Shown here one piece after another: positions 19,051 to 27,987 of a stretch of DNA of 39,131 bases (positions are counted from its first letter, which is position 1; the number at the start of each line of letters is the position of its first letter). The notes beneath the pieces are model-generated. The model had not been told where the DNA came from and made no database searches. It saw nothing but the letters and a program-made list of their open reading frames with translations. The position numbers and the translations under genes are program-made. The DNA comes from Syntrophales bacterium (lineage in GTDB: Bacteria > Desulfobacterota > Syntrophia > Syntrophales > UBA4778), in assembly GCA_028712885.1 (NCBI GenBank), contig JAQTPK010000028.1, positions 1 through 39,131 of the forward strand, in the 5' to 3' direction.

Positions 19051-19052
19051 AA

Positions 19053-19334
19053 GTGGCGCGTTCCATAAAAAAGGGACCTTATATCGAAGAGAGTCTCTTG
19101 GAGAAGGTAAGAAGGGCCCAGGCCGGCGGTGATAAGGGAGTGATCAAAACGTGGTCCAGGCGCTCGACGGTAACGCCCGAGCTCATCGGATTGACGTTCG
19201 CCGTCCACAACGGGAAAAAATTCATCCCTGTTTTCGTGACCGAAAACATGGTCGGGCACAAACTGGGGGAGTTCGCGCCGACGAGAATTTTCTTCGGCCA
19301 TTCCGGCGACCGCAAGTCAAAAGTGCGGAAATAA
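19053..19334 (+). CDS. rpsS: 30S ribosomal protein S19
   Basis: A 93-residue head protein that contacts S13 and the A-site finger. [19 protein letters not shown], the [20 protein letters not shown] block and the C-terminal [13 protein letters not shown] are diagnostic. The start is GTG and only 2 nt follow the rplB stop, so translation is probably coupled. Confidence 0.97.
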   Translation: MARSIKKGPYIEESLLEKVRRAQAGGDKGVIKTWSRRSTVTPELIGLTFAVHNGKKFIPVFVTENMVGHKLGEFAPTRIFFGHSGDRKSKVRK

Positions 19335-19358
19335 GGTCGCCATCGGAGTCTGATTCAT

Positions 19359-19694
19359 ATGGAAGCAAGAGCAATCGCAAAATTCGTGAGGATCTCGCCG
19401 CAGAAGGCCAGGCTGGTCGTTGACCTGGTGCGCGGGAAAAAGGTGGAGGAAGCGGAAAAAATATTGTCCTTCACGAGAAAGAAGGCGGCCGGCATTGTCG
19501 GCAAGGTGCTCAAGTCGGCAAGGGCGAACGCGGCGCAGAACCCCAACATAGATGAAAAGATCCTTTTCGTGAAGGCCGTTTACGTGGACCAGGGTCCTTC
19601 CCTGAAGCGCTGGAGGGCGAGAGCCCAGGGGCGCATGGCCCCGATCAAGAAAAGAATGAGCCATATCACAGTCGTACTGGACGAGAAATTTTAA
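19359..19694 (+). CDS. rplV: 50S ribosomal protein L22
   Basis: A 111-residue tunnel protein. It has the VRISPQKARLVVDLVRGKKV helix, the long hairpin VDQGPSLKRWRARAQGRMAP that lines the exit tunnel at the macrolide site, and the C-terminal KRMSHITVVLDE. No change in the hairpin that would suggest macrolide resistance was noticed. ATG start; 24 nt after rpsS. Confidence 0.97.
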   Translation: MEARAIAKFVRISPQKARLVVDLVRGKKVEEAEKILSFTRKKAAGIVGKVLKSARANAAQNPNIDEKILFVKAVYVDQGPSLKRWRARAQGRMAPIKKRMSHITVVLDEKF

Positions 19695-19706
19695 CGGAGG
19701 TATCGC

Positions 19707-20381
19707 TTGGGTCAGAAAGTAAATCCGATCGGATTCAGATTATCCGGAGTAAAGACGTGGTCGTCTCAGTGGTTCGCCGAGAAGAATTACAGCGAGCTGC
19801 TTCACGAGGATATACGAATCAGGAATTTCCTCAAGGAGAAGTTCCATCACGCGAGCATCTCCAAAATCGAGATCGAGCGGGCCGCCGACAAGGCGAAGAT
19901 AAATATCCACGCCGCGCGTCCGGGCGTAATCATCGGAAAGAAGGGCATGGAGATCGAAAAGCTGAAAAAGGATCTCGAAGCGATGATGACCGGGGAAGCC
20001 ATTATCAATATCCTGGAGGTCCGCAAGCCGGAGATCGACGCGCAGCTGGTGGCCGAAAACGTGGCCCTGCAGCTCGAACGGAGAATATCGTTCCGCCGCG
20101 CCATGAAGAAAAGCGTGACTTCTTCGCTGAAATTCGGGGCCAAAGGGATCCGGATCACCTGTTCCGGCAGGCTCGGCGGCGCGGAGATGTCAAGAACGGA
20201 ATGGTACCGGGAGGGGCGCGTGCCGCTTCATACGCTCAGGGCTGATATCGACTACGGATTTTCGGAGGCGAGCACAACGTACGGGCTCATCGGAGTCAAG
20301 GTCCTTGTATTTCACGGCGAGGTCCTTCCGGGGAAAAAGGAAGTGCCCGCAAAGTCGGGCGCCGCGCAGCGCGGCGCGTGA
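19707..20381 (+). CDS. rpsC: 30S ribosomal protein S3
   Basis: A 224-residue protein at the mRNA entry site. The N-terminal [14 protein letters not shown], the KH domain with [18 protein letters not shown] and the C-terminal [20 protein letters not shown] are present. The start is TTG with a strong ACGGAGG site. The end of the gene carries a perfect GC palindrome, GCGCCGCGC/GCGCGGCGC (20359-20377), so the tail residues GAAQRGA are encoded by a strong hairpin. Confidence 0.97.
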   Translation: MGQKVNPIGFRLSGVKTWSSQWFAEKNYSELLHEDIRIRNFLKEKFHHASISKIEIERAADKAKINIHAARPGVIIGKKGMEIEKLKKDLEAMMTGEAIINILEVRKPEIDAQLVAENVALQLERRISFRRAMKKSVTSSLKFGAKGIRITCSGRLGGAEMSRTEWYREGRVPLHTLRADIDYGFSEASTTYGLIGVKVLVFHGEVLPGKKEVPAKSGAAQRGA

Positions 20382-20432
20382 CCGGCTGCTGCGGCTGGAA
20401 ATAACGCTTGAGAGCGACAGGGGTTTAGCGTC

Positions 20433-20846
20433 ATGTTGATGCCTAAAAGGGTAAAATACAGAAAACTTCAGAAAGGAAGGATGAACGGGGTTGCCACGCG
20501 GGGAGGCTCGATCAGCTTCGGGGAATTCGGGCTTCAGGCTACCGAATGCGGCTGGATAAATTCCCGCCAGATCGAGGCCGCCCGTATCGCGATGACGCGC
20601 CATATAAAGCGCGGGGGCAAGATCTGGATCCGGGTGTTCCCCCACAAGTCTTATACGAAGAAACCGGCGGAAACCCGCATGGGTAAAGGAAAGGGCGCTC
20701 CCGAAGGATGGGTGGCCGTGATCAAGCCGGGCATGATTCTTTACGAAATGGACGGCGTGGCGGTGGATACGGCGAAAGAGGCGTTCAGGCTCGCTTCCCA
20801 CAAACTCCCGATCGCGACCAAGTTTCTGACGAGGGAGATTGTTTGA
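20433..20846 (+). CDS. rplP: 50S ribosomal protein L16
   Basis: A 137-residue protein beside the A-site t[20 protein letters not shown], the arginine-rich loop region [20 protein letters not shown] and the C-terminal [10 protein letters not shown] are typical. A second in-frame ATG lies two codons on. The stop TGA overlaps the rpmC ATG by one base. The 51-nt gap before it has no repeat or clear signal. Confidence 0.97.
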   Translation: MLMPKRVKYRKLQKGRMNGVATRGGSISFGEFGLQATECGWINSRQIEAARIAMTRHIKRGGKIWIRVFPHKSYTKKPAETRMGKGKGAPEGWVAVIKPGMILYEMDGVAVDTAKEAFRLASHKLPIATKFLTREIV

Positions 20847-21040
20847 TGAAAATCAGTGAAATCAGAGACCTCAGCCTCGAAGAACTGAAGAAGAAAGAGA
20901 ACGATCTCGCCGACGAGCTTTTCAGGCTCCGCTTCCGGCAGGCTACGGGTCAGCTCGAGTCGGTGGCCGCAAAGCGGAAAATCCGCCGGGACATTGCCCG
21001 GGTGAAGACGGTCAGGAAGGAGAGGGAGGCTCTTGGGTAA
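20846..21040 (+). CDS. rpmC: 50S ribosomal protein L29
   Basis: A 64-residue two-helix protein at the tunnel exit. [20 protein letters not shown] and the [19 protein letters not shown] segment match L29. The ATG at 20846 overlaps the rplP stop, and the SD GAGGGAG lies within rplP. This is the usual L16-L29-S17 order. Confidence 0.96.
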   Translation: MKISEIRDLSLEELKKKENDLADELFRLRFRQATGQLESVAAKRKIRRDIARVKTVRKEREALG

Positions 21041-21041
21041 G

Positions 21042-21299
21042 ATGGCGGAACGGGGAAACAGGAAAGCCCTGCAGGGCGTGGTCGTCAGCGACAAGATGGA
21101 CAAAACCGTCGTGGTAAGGGTCGAAAGACTGGTCAAGAGCCGGACATTTCAGAAATATGTAAAGCGGCACACGAAATTCAAGGCGCACGACGAAGGCAAC
21201 CGCTGCACGGCGGGAGACAAAGTGCTGATCGTGGAATCCCGCCCCCTGAGCCGCGACAAGCGGTGGAGGGTGCGCGAGATCATCGAGAAAGTAAAATGA
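21042..21299 (+). CDS. rpsQ: 30S ribosomal protein S17
   Basis: An 85-residue OB-fold protein. [19 protein letters not shown] and the [14 protein letters not shown] segment identify S17. ATG 21042 gives the usual MAERGNRK start. An in-frame TTG at 21033 lies closer to GGGAGG and would overlap rpmC, so the exact start is not certain. rplN follows after a 40-nt gap with no visible signal. Confidence 0.95.
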   Translation: MAERGNRKALQGVVVSDKMDKTVVVRVERLVKSRTFQKYVKRHTKFKAHDEGNRCTAGDKVLIVESRPLSRDKRWRVREIIEKVK

Positions 21300-21339
21300 G
21301 GACGCTCAAGCGAGTGCGGACTCTGCGGGGTATGATCCT

Positions 21340-21708
21340 ATGATTCAGATGCAAACCGTATTAAACGTTGCGGATAATTCGGGGGCGAAGAAGGTCTTCT
21401 GCGTAAAGGTCCTCGGCGGCTCCCGAAAGACGACCGCAACCGTAGGCGACATCATCGTCGTGTCGGTTAAAGAAGCCCTCCCGAATGCAAAAGTGAAAAA
21501 GGGAGACGTCATGAAGGCCGTAGTCGTCCGCACCGTCAAGGAAGTGCGCAGGACGGACGGCTCCTACCTCAAGTTCGACGACAACTCGGCGGTGCTGATC
21601 AACAACCAGCTCGAGCCCGTGGGAACGAGAATTTTCGGACCGGTTGCGCGTGAGCTCCGGGCCAAGCAGTTCATGAGGATCGTCTCTCTCGCGCCGGAGG
21701 TAATTTGA
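21340..21708 (+). CDS. rplN: 50S ribosomal protein L14
   Basis: A 122-residue protein at the subunit interface. [20 protein letters not shown] and the C-terminal [21 protein letters not shown] are diagnostic, and the central [13 protein letters not shown] block is intact. The next gene starts on the base after its TGA stop (21706-21708), a zero-gap junction. Confidence 0.98.
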   Translation: MIQMQTVLNVADNSGAKKVFCVKVLGGSRKTTATVGDIIVVSVKEALPNAKVKKGDVMKAVVVRTVKEVRRTDGSYLKFDDNSAVLINNQLEPVGTRIFGPVARELRAKQFMRIVSLAPEVI

Positions 21709-22026
21709 ATGCAGTCCAGGAAGATAAAAAAAGGCGACATGGTGAAAGTGGTCGCCGGCAAGGAAAAAGGCAAAACCGGCAAGGTTATGCGGGTCCTGAG
21801 CGAGAGGGATCGCGTGATTGTGGAAAGGCTGAACTTCATCAAGAAGCACGCGCGTCCGGATGCAAAGTCGAAGGGCGGAATCATCGAAAAAGAGGGCTCG
21901 ATCCACATTTCCAACGTCAGGCTCTTTTGCCAGAAATGCAACGACGGAGTCCGGGTCGGTAACCGGATCCTGGAGGACGGGAAGAAAGTCCGGACCTGCA
22001 GGAAGTGCAACGAGATATTTGAGTAG
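21709..22026 (+). CDS. rplX: 50S ribosomal protein L24, with CxxC pairs
   Basis: A 105-residue assembly initiator. The KOW motif region KKGDMVKVVAGKEKGKTGKV is N-terminal. The C-terminal part has two CxxC pairs (FCQKCNDG and TCRKCNEI), which form a zinc-ribbon-like site present in some L24 lineages. It starts immediately after rplN, with the SD inside rplN. Confidence 0.97.
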   Translation: MQSRKIKKGDMVKVVAGKEKGKTGKVMRVLSERDRVIVERLNFIKKHARPDAKSKGGIIEKEGSIHISNVRLFCQKCNDGVRVGNRILEDGKKVRTCRKCNEIFE

Positions 22027-22040
22027 CCGAGGGTTGACGG

Positions 22041-22583
22041 ATGGCACGGTTGAAGGAATATTACGAGAAAAAAGTCGTTTCCGAATTGACCAGGGAGTTC
22101 GGATATAAAAACCGCATGGAGGTCCCCAAGATCGAGAAGATTGTGGTCAACATGGGGCTGGGCGACGCGATTCAGAACATCAAGATACTCGACAGCGCCG
22201 TCAGCGAACTATCGCGGATCGTGGGCCAGAAGCCCGTGGTGACGAAAGCGCGGAAATCGATCGCGACGTTCAAGCTGCGCAAGGGAATGTCCATCGGCGC
22301 CATGGTGACGCTCCGCCGGGAGAGAATGTACGAATTTTTCGACCGGCTGGTGAACGCGGCCCTCCCCAGGATACGTGATTTCCGCGGCATCTCCCCGAAG
22401 TCTTTCGACGGCAGAGGCAACTTTTCACTCGGGATTAAGGAACAGTTTATTTTTCCTGAGATCGATTACGACAAGATCGAGAAGGTCACGGGCATGAATA
22501 TAACCATCGTTACCACCGCGCGCACGGACGACGAAGCCAGGGTGCTGCTTAAGATGATGGGAATGCCTTTCCGGGCGAGTTAA
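22041..22583 (+). CDS. rplE: 50S ribosomal protein L5
   Basis: A 180-residue protein that carries 5S rRNA in the central protuberance. [33 protein letters not shown] and the [20 protein letters not shown] block are family signatures. The ATG start lies 14 nt after rplX with SD GAGGG. It is of normal length. Confidence 0.98.
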   Translation: MARLKEYYEKKVVSELTREFGYKNRMEVPKIEKIVVNMGLGDAIQNIKILDSAVSELSRIVGQKPVVTKARKSIATFKLRKGMSIGAMVTLRRERMYEFFDRLVNAALPRIRDFRGISPKSFDGRGNFSLGIKEQFIFPEIDYDKIEKVTGMNITIVTTARTDDEARVLLKMMGMPFRAS

Positions 22584-22600
22584 ATGAAACGGAGGAAATT

Positions 22601-22786
22601 TTGGCAAAGAAATCCTTGATTGCTAAGGCAAAGCAGAAAAACAAGTTCTCCGTACGGGAGTACAACCGCTGCCCTCTGTGCGGCAGGCCGAGGGCGTATT
22701 ACAGAAAATTTGATATGTGCAGGATATGCCTGAGGAAACTGGCCTTGCGGGGTGAGATCCCCGGTCTCATCAAGGCGAGCTGGTAA
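22601..22786 (+). CDS. rpsN: 30S ribosomal protein S14, type Z
   Basis: A 61-residue zinc-binding S14. Two CxxC pairs (CPLCGRPR and MCRIC) coordinate zinc, and the short length fits the type Z form, not the about 100-residue zinc-free form. The start is TTG with a strong SD GGAGG 8 nt upstream. It sits in its usual place between rplE and rpsH. Confidence 0.97.
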   Translation: MAKKSLIAKAKQKNKFSVREYNRCPLCGRPRAYYRKFDMCRICLRKLALRGEIPGLIKASW

Positions 22787-22810
22787 GGGATTCAAAGGAG
22801 AGACGTTGCT

Positions 22811-23212
22811 ATGGGGATGAGTGATCCAATTGCGGACATGCTGACGCGGATTCGCAACGCGTACCGGGCAAACCTGAAGAGCGTGGACGTAGGAATGTCG
22901 CAGATGAATTTCAATATCGCCAAGGTCCTGAAGAAGGCGGGATTCATCAGCGGGTTCAACGTGAAGAGGGAAAACGACAACAAGGGAGTGCTCAGAATAT
23001 ATCTCAAATTCACCGAGAGCAAACAGTCGGCCATCAGCGGACTCGAGAGGGTCAGCAAGCCCGGCAGGAGAATCTACGCCAAGAGCGGCGAGATACCCAA
23101 GGTCCTTAACGGCTTTGGCATCGCAATCCTGTCGACCTCCAAGGGAATCCTGACGGACCGGGAGGCCCGCGAGATGAATATCGGTGGCGAGATCCTTTGC
23201 AGGGTCTGGTAA
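22811..23212 (+). CDS. rpsH: 30S ribosomal protein S8
   Basis: A 133-residue central-domain protein. MGMSDPIADMLTRIRNAYRA at the start and the C-terminal STSKGILTDREAREMNIGGE and ILCRVW are diagnostic. In enterics S8 represses the spc operon at the rplE start; I did not find a clear copy of that site. ATG start with AAGGAG about 10 nt upstream. Confidence 0.98.
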   Translation: MGMSDPIADMLTRIRNAYRANLKSVDVGMSQMNFNIAKVLKKAGFISGFNVKRENDNKGVLRIYLKFTESKQSAISGLERVSKPGRRIYAKSGEIPKVLNGFGIAILSTSKGILTDREAREMNIGGEILCRVW

Positions 23213-23242
23213 TTTCTACGGAGAGGAATCGGAGTTTGGTCC

Positions 23243-23782
23243 ATGTCGCGAATCGGTAAAAAACCAATAGTGATCCCGAAAGGGGTCAAGGTTCAGCAGA
23301 ACGGAAATGAAGTCAAGGCTGAGGGTCCGAAGGGTTCCCTTTCGCTGAAGCTGCCGGTGGATATAAGCATGGCCGTTTCAGAGGGACAGGTTGTGCTTTC
23401 CAGGCGGGATGACGAAAGAAGGGCGAAATCCCTGCATGGGCTGACCAGGACGCTGGTCAACAACATGATCACCGGGGTGAGCGCCGGGTTTCAGAAGACG
23501 CTCGAGATCTCGGGCGTAGGTTACCGGGCCGAGCTGGCCGGCGACCTCCTGAAGTTCTTCGTCGGCTACTCGCGGCCTGTGGAGTACAGGGTTCCGAAAG
23601 GAATCAGCATCAAGGTGGAAAAGCAGGTGACGCTGGTCGTGTCCGGGATAGACAAGCAGTTCGTCGGCAGCGTGGCTGCGGAATTACGGGCCATCCGGAA
23701 GCCGGAACCTTACAAGGGAAAAGGGATTCGATACCAGGGAGAACGGATCCGGAGAAAGGTCGGCAAATCAGCGGGCGCATAA
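23243..23782 (+). CDS. rplF: 50S ribosomal protein L6
   Basis: A 179-residue protein near the sarcin-ricin loop. MSRIGKKPIVIPKGV, the second domain VGYRAELAGDLLKFFVGYSR and the C-terminal EPYKGKGIRYQGERIRRKVG are typical. The start is ATG, with a GGAGAGG site about 15 nt upstream. The downstream 152-nt gap to rplR is much longer than in most spc operons and holds heptamer array E. Confidence 0.98.
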   Translation: MSRIGKKPIVIPKGVKVQQNGNEVKAEGPKGSLSLKLPVDISMAVSEGQVVLSRRDDERRAKSLHGLTRTLVNNMITGVSAGFQKTLEISGVGYRAELAGDLLKFFVGYSRPVEYRVPKGISIKVEKQVTLVVSGIDKQFVGSVAAELRAIRKPEPYKGKGIRYQGERIRRKVGKSAGA

Positions 23783-23787
23783 CAGCC

Positions 23788-23815
23788 GGCATCAGGCGTC
23801 AGGCGCCGGGCATCA
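23788..23815. repeat. heptamer array E (word GGCATCA), single arm
   Basis: Four 7-mers run without a break: GGCATCA, GGCGTCA, GGCGCCG and GGCATCA, followed by a degenerate GGTGAAA. The array begins 5 nt after the rplF stop. No TGATGCC-type complementary arm was found in the rest of the gap, so this one is not an obvious hairpin. The remaining 120 nt to rplR are GC-rich and I see nothing else clear in them. Confidence 0.7.
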
Positions 23816-23934
23816 GGTGAAAACCGGGAAGCCCGCGGCCTGGGATTGAAAAACAGGAATCGACGATCCAGTCCGGACTTCGGCCGCCGCGCCGGAAGCG
23901 GGCCGGTAGCCGACGCGCAGACGAGGTGGAAAAA

Positions 23935-24306
23935 TTGTTAGCCGTACGCAAAAAAATCGACAAGATCAGGTTGAAACGGAAGAAAAGGGTCCGGTCGAAG
24001 ATCTTCGGCACGGAGCAGAGGCCCCGTCTTTCGGTATTCAGAAGCGCAAGCCATATTTACATCCAGGCCATTGCGGACGATCTCGGAAAGACTATCGCCG
24101 AGGCCTCCACGCTGGATCCGGATCTGAAGGAAAAAGCGTCGAAAGCGAAAAAGACGGAAGCCGCCAAGCTTGTCGGCAAAACGATTGCGGCGCGGCTGCT
24201 GGAAAAGGGAGTAATGCAGGTTGTTTTTGACAGGGGGAGATTCCTGTACCACGGAAGAGTCAAGGCCCTGGCCGATTCGGCCAGAGAAGCGGGCCTGAAA
24301 TTCTGA
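23935..24306 (+). CDS. rplR: 50S ribosomal protein L18
   Basis: A 123-residue protein that binds 5S r[40 protein letters not shown] and the C-terminal [20 protein letters not shown] are diagnostic. TTG 23935 is chosen because GAGGTGGA ends about 5 nt before it. An in-frame GTG at 23926 would add three residues and is about as likely. The unusually long upstream gap is noted under rplF. Confidence 0.94.
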   Translation: MLAVRKKIDKIRLKRKKRVRSKIFGTEQRPRLSVFRSASHIYIQAIADDLGKTIAEASTLDPDLKEKASKAKKTEAAKLVGKTIAARLLEKGVMQVVFDRGRFLYHGRVKALADSAREAGLKF

Positions 24307-24322
24307 TCTTAGCGGGTGAATA

Positions 24323-24814
24323 ATGATTGGATCCATGGAGGAAACAGAACTTCTCGATCGCGTAATCGCGATCAAGAGGACGGCCAAGGTCGTAAAGGGA
24401 GGCCGCCGATTCCGTTTCAGCGCCGTCGTGGTCGTAGGCAACGGCAAGGGTGCGGTGGGGGCCGGATTGGGAAAGGCGAACGAAGTTCCGGAAGCGATCC
24501 GCAAGGGGACCGAGAAAGCCAAGAAGAATATCAAGAACGTGTTCATCACGGAAGGCACCATCCCCCACGAGATCATAGGGAGATTCGGCGCGGGCCGCGT
24601 GCTGCTGAAACCTGCTTCGGCGGGTACGGGTCTGATCGCGGGCGGCGCGGTGCGGGCGATCCTTGAGGTCGCGGGCATCCGGAATATCCTGACGAAATGC
24701 CTCGGATCCCATAATCCGCACAATCTGGTGAAGGCGACCCTGGACGGGCTCGTGAAGCTGAAAACCCCCGGGGACCTGATTGCGGTCCGCGGCAAAGAGG
24801 CTTCTGAAGCGTAA
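24323..24814 (+). CDS. rpsE: 30S ribosomal protein S5
   Basis: A 163-residue fidelity protein. The N-terminal dsRNA-binding-like domain holds [20 protein letters not shown] and [20 protein letters not shown]. The C-terminal region has [19 protein letters not shown] and GVRNILTK-like [18 protein letters not shown] 24323 is taken as the start; a second ATG lies four codons on (24335) and cannot be excluded. No spectinomycin-resistance-type change was noticed. Confidence 0.96.
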   Translation: MIGSMEETELLDRVIAIKRTAKVVKGGRRFRFSAVVVVGNGKGAVGAGLGKANEVPEAIRKGTEKAKKNIKNVFITEGTIPHEIIGRFGAGRVLLKPASAGTGLIAGGAVRAILEVAGIRNILTKCLGSHNPHNLVKATLDGLVKLKTPGDLIAVRGKEASEA

Positions 24815-24829
24815 CGGTAAATGAAGCTC

Positions 24830-24881
24830 AAGGGCTGGAGAAGCGGAGCCGGTATGGAGCCGCAGGCTCTTTGCCCTTTTT
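24830..24881 (+). terminator. nested hairpin with T-run in rpsE-rpmD gap
   Basis: AAGGGC (24830-24835) pairs with GCCCTT (24873-24878), and GAGCC (24846-24850) pairs with GGCTC (24865-24869) inside. Five Ts (24877-24881) overlap the end of the stem. The gap is 86 nt where neighbours have 1-25. It may be a weak attenuator within the spc operon or a processing site. Confidence 0.35.
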
Positions 24882-24900
24882 CGGTAAAGGGAGAAGATCG

Positions 24901-25083
24901 GTGGCCAAACTCAAAATAAAGCTGGTGAAAAGTTCGGTAAGCAGGCCCGAGAAGCACCGGACGGTGCTCCTCGGCATGGGTCTGCGCAAAATGAACAGGA
25001 CGGTTATACTTGAGGACACACCCGCAATACGGGGAATGATCCGAAAGGTCAATCATCTGGTCGCCGTGGAAGAGGTGAAGTAA
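24901..25083 (+). CDS. rpmD: 50S ribosomal protein L30
   Basis: A 60-residue protein, the usual bacterial L30 length. [20 protein letters not shown] and [10 protein letters not shown]-like [17 protein letters not shown] segments identify it. GTG 24901 is chosen with AAAGGGAG about 8 nt upstream; the frame stays open further up to 24871 but that would give a non-homologous extension. rplO starts one base after its stop. Confidence 0.95.
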   Translation: MAKLKIKLVKSSVSRPEKHRTVLLGMGLRKMNRTVILEDTPAIRGMIRKVNHLVAVEEVK

Positions 25084-25084
25084 G

Positions 25085-25525
25085 ATGGATTTAAGCGGGC
25101 TGAAACCTGCCGCAGGTTCCAGGAAAAAAAGAAAAAGATTCGGGCGCGGAGAGGCGTCCGGCCACGGGGGCACGTCGGGCCGGGGACACAAAGGCCTGAA
25201 AGCGCGCGCGGGCGCGTTCACCAGGCCCGGTTACGAGGGCGGACAGATGCCGCTGGCGCGGAGGCTTCCGAAGAGGGGTTTCCGGAATTACTTCCGCAAG
25301 GATATAATTATCGTCAATCTGGAGAAGCTCCGGGAATTCCCGAAGGGGGCGGTTGTCGACGCTCAGGCGCTGCTTGACAGCGGAATCATCAATAGAACGG
25401 GAGACGGCGTCAAGATCCTCGGCAAGGGAGAGATAAGCCATCCTTTGGCGGTAAAGATAAATCTGGTAAGCCGGTCCGCGCGGGACAAGATCATCGCGGC
25501 GGGCGGATCCATAGAGGTCGTTTAA
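25085..25525 (+). CDS. rplO: 50S ribosomal protein L15
   Basis: A 146-residue protein. The glycine/arginine-rich N-terminal extension ([20 protein letters not shown]) threads into 23S rRNA, followed by [20 protein letters not shown] and a C-terminal globular part with the [16 protein letters not shown] block. It starts 1 nt after rpmD, and secY starts 1 nt after its stop. Confidence 0.97.
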   Translation: MDLSGLKPAAGSRKKRKRFGRGEASGHGGTSGRGHKGLKARAGAFTRPGYEGGQMPLARRLPKRGFRNYFRKDIIIVNLEKLREFPKGAVVDAQALLDSGIINRTGDGVKILGKGEISHPLAVKINLVSRSARDKIIAAGGSIEVV

Positions 25526-25526
25526 T

Positions 25527-26834
25527 TTGCTGGGCGGCTTAAAAAACATAGGAAAAATACCCGAGCTGCAGAGGAGAATCCTGGTCACTTTTCTCCTCCT
25601 GTCGGTATACCGAATCGGCACGCATGTGCCTACGCCGGGGATAGACGCTAAAGCGCTTGCAGCGTTTTTCGCCCAGGCGAAAGGATCCCTGCTGGGCCTT
25701 TTCGATTTGTTCGCGGGCGGCGCGTTCAGCAACCTGTCGGTGTTCGCGCTGGGCATCATGCCCTACATCAGTTCGTCGATCATCCTGCAGCTGCTGACGG
25801 TCGTTATCCCTCATCTGGAAAAACTGTCCAAAGAAGGGGAGGCGGGAAGAAAGAAGATAACTCAGTATACCCGCTACGGGACCGTAATTCTCAGCATCAT
25901 CCAGGGATTCGGCATTTCCGTCGGCCTCGAGAACATGGTAGGCCCCTCCGGCGTATCCATCGTGATGGATCCGGGATGGAGCTTCCGGCTCATGACGGTC
26001 ATCACCCTCACAGCGGGTACGGCTTTCATCATGTGGCTGGGCGAGCAGATTACGGAGCGGGGAATCGGAAACGGCATCTCCCTGATTATTTTCGCCGGGA
26101 TCGTCTGCAGGGGGCCGTCGGCGGTCTTCGGTACGTTCCAGCTGCTGGCCACCGGTGAGATGGGATTGTTCGTCATTCTGTTCATCTCGGCGCTGATGAT
26201 CTCCGTCGTGGGCGTCATCGTCTTCATGGAAAGCGGCCAGAGGAGGATACCCGTCCAGTACGCGAAACGGGTGGTCGGGAGAAAGGTTTACGGCGGCCAG
26301 GCCACTCACCTTCCGCTGAAGGTGAACACGGCCGGCGTTATCCCGCCGATCTTCGCTTCGTCCATCATCATGTTCCCGGCGACCATCGCCAACTTCATTC
26401 CGCATCCGTGGATGAAAGCGGTCGCCGAGTACCTGATGCCGGGAAGATTGGCCTATGAGACGCTGTACGTCGCCTTTATCGTGTTTTTCTGCTACTTCTA
26501 CACGGCCGTGACGTTCAATCCGACGGACGTTGCGGACAACATGAAGAAGTACGGCGGATACGTTCCGGGAATCAGGCCCGGGAAAAAGACGGCCGAATAC
26601 ATAGACTCCGTGCTGACCCGCCTGACGTTCGGCGGCGCCGTATACGTTTCGGCCGTGTGCGTTCTGCCGAGCATCCTGATCGGCTATTTCAACGTTCCCT
26701 TCTATTTCGGGGGAACCGCGCTGCTGATCGTTGTGGGCGTCGCCCTGGATACGGCCGGTCAGATAGAGGCTCACCTGTTGACCAGGCAGTACGAAGGTTT
26801 CCTGAAAAAAGGACGGCTGGCGAGGCGGCGTTAG
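25527..26834 (+). CDS. secY: Protein translocase subunit SecY
   Basis: A 435-residue inner-membrane channel protein with the ten-helix SecY pattern. Helix 1 ends in [13 protein letters not shown]. The plug and helix 2 region holds [20 protein letters not shown], and cytoplasmic loops carry [20 protein letters not shown] and [19 protein letters not shown]. The start is TTG and lies 1 nt after the rplO stop. It pairs with SecE (439-642). The next gene is map; adk, often found between them, is absent. Confidence 0.98.
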   Translation: MLGGLKNIGKIPELQRRILVTFLLLSVYRIGTHVPTPGIDAKALAAFFAQAKGSLLGLFDLFAGGAFSNLSVFALGIMPYISSSIILQLLTVVIPHLEKLSKEGEAGRKKITQYTRYGTVILSIIQGFGISVGLENMVGPSGVSIVMDPGWSFRLMTVITLTAGTAFIMWLGEQITERGIGNGISLIIFAGIVCRGPSAVFGTFQLLATGEMGLFVILFISALMISVVGVIVFMESGQRRIPVQYAKRVVGRKVYGGQATHLPLKVNTAGVIPPIFASSIIMFPATIANFIPHPWMKAVAEYLMPGRLAYETLYVAFIVFFCYFYTAVTFNPTDVADNMKKYGGYVPGIRPGKKTAEYIDSVLTRLTFGGAVYVSAVCVLPSILIGYFNVPFYFGGTALLIVVGVALDTAGQIEAHLLTRQYEGFLKKGRLARRR

Positions 26835-26849
26835 CCCCGGAGGGAACGA

Positions 26850-27602
26850 ATGGTCATCTTGAAATCTCCGGAAGAGATTGAAAAGATGAAGGTGAGCAAC
26901 GGGATAGTCGCAGAGATACTTGCGGAGATCGCGGAAATGGTCAGGCCCGGTATCCGGACTATCGAGTTGGATGAACGCTCGGAACTGCTGGCCCGAAAAA
27001 AGGGGGCGCGGCCCGCGTTCAAGGGATATCGCGGCTACCCTTTTTCGCTGTGCACATCCGTAAATTGCGAGGTCGTGCACGGCATGCCGTCGAACCGGCT
27101 TATCCGGGAGGGGGATATACTCAGCCTGGATTTCGGCGTCTATCATGACGGGTATTATGGGGATGCCGCGATCACGGTTCCGGTCGGCAAAGTATCCGAT
27201 AACGCGGAGCGGCTGATGAAGGCCACCCGGACCGCGCTCGAGGAAGCGGTTCAGGAGGCCAGGGTAGGCAACCGGGTGGGGGATATTTCTGCGAGGGTCC
27301 AGGAAAGCGTTGAAGGCGCCGGATTCTCCGTGGTCAGGGATTTCGTGGGACATGGGATTGGCAAGCATCTCCATGAGGATCCCCAGATCCCTAATTTCGG
27401 CGTACGGGGCAGGGGACTCGAGCTCAAACCGGGCATGGTGCTTGCGATCGAGCCCATGGTGAACGAAGGGTCATTCGAAGTCAGGGTGCTGCCCGACGGC
27501 TGGACGGTGGTTACGACGGATGGCAAGCTGTCCGCCCATTTCGAGCATTCCATCGCCGTGACGGAGAACGGCCCTGTCATCCTGAGCCTGGCGCAGGCCT
27601 GA
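26850..27602 (+). CDS. map: Methionine aminopeptidase, type I
   Basis: A 250-residue enzyme that removes the N-terminal methionine from nascent proteins. The two-metal site can be read: D in LSLDFGVYHDG, D in YYGDAAITVP, H in VGHGIGKHLHEDP, E in VLAIEPMVNEG and E in AHFEHSIAVTE. The catalytic His is in CEVVHGMPSN. No N-terminal SH3-binding zinc extension is present, so it is the short type Ia form. SD GGAGGGA lies about 6 nt before ATG. Confidence 0.97.
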   Translation: MVILKSPEEIEKMKVSNGIVAEILAEIAEMVRPGIRTIELDERSELLARKKGARPAFKGYRGYPFSLCTSVNCEVVHGMPSNRLIREGDILSLDFGVYHDGYYGDAAITVPVGKVSDNAERLMKATRTALEEAVQEARVGNRVGDISARVQESVEGAGFSVVRDFVGHGIGKHLHEDPQIPNFGVRGRGLELKPGMVLAIEPMVNEGSFEVRVLPDGWTVVTTDGKLSAHFEHSIAVTENGPVILSLAQA

Positions 27603-27623
27603 AGGCCGAAGGGAACGGGGGCA

Positions 27624-27842
27624 ATGGCAAAAGAAGAACCGATCGAGGTGGAAGGGACGGTTGTTGAAACGCTTCCCAACGCCATGTTCCGTGTAGAGCT
27701 GGAAAACGGGCACAGGATTCTGGCGCATATCTCGGGAAAAATGAGGATGCATTTCATCAAGATCCTGCCCGGCGACAAGGTGACGGTGGAGCTGTCGCCG
27801 TATGATCTGACGCGCGGGCGGATCATATATAGAACGAAATAG
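27624..27842 (+). CDS. infA: Translation initiation factor IF-1
   Basis: A 72-residue OB-fold protein that binds the 30S A site during initiation. It has the family blocks [33 protein letters not shown] and [18 protein letters not shown] with a GGGAACGGGGG stretch upstream. Its position between map and rpmJ is the usual one. Confidence 0.98.
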   Translation: MAKEEPIEVEGTVVETLPNAMFRVELENGHRILAHISGKMRMHFIKILPGDKVTVELSPYDLTRGRIIYRTK

Positions 27843-27855
27843 ACGGAGTGGAATC

Positions 27856-27969
27856 GTGAAAGTCCGGTCTTCTGTGAAAAAGATGTGCGATAAATGCAAG
27901 ATTATCAAAAGGCGGGGAATTCTGAGGGTTATCTGCGAGAACCCGAAGCATAAGCAGCGCCAGGGATAA
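27856..27969 (+). CDS. rpmJ: 50S ribosomal protein L36, zinc (C+) form
   Basis: A 37-residue protein. It reads [20 protein letters not shown], then [13 protein letters not shown]. Cys in MCDKC, one Cys in VIC and one His in KHK make the C3H zinc site of the standard L36. The start is GTG, with GACGGAG about 7 nt upstream. It lies between infA (13 nt before) and rpsM (18 nt after), its common place. Confidence 0.95.
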   Translation: MKVRSSVKKMCDKCKIIKRRGILRVICENPKHKQRQG

Positions 27970-27987
27970 AGAAAGAGGAGGTCCTCA

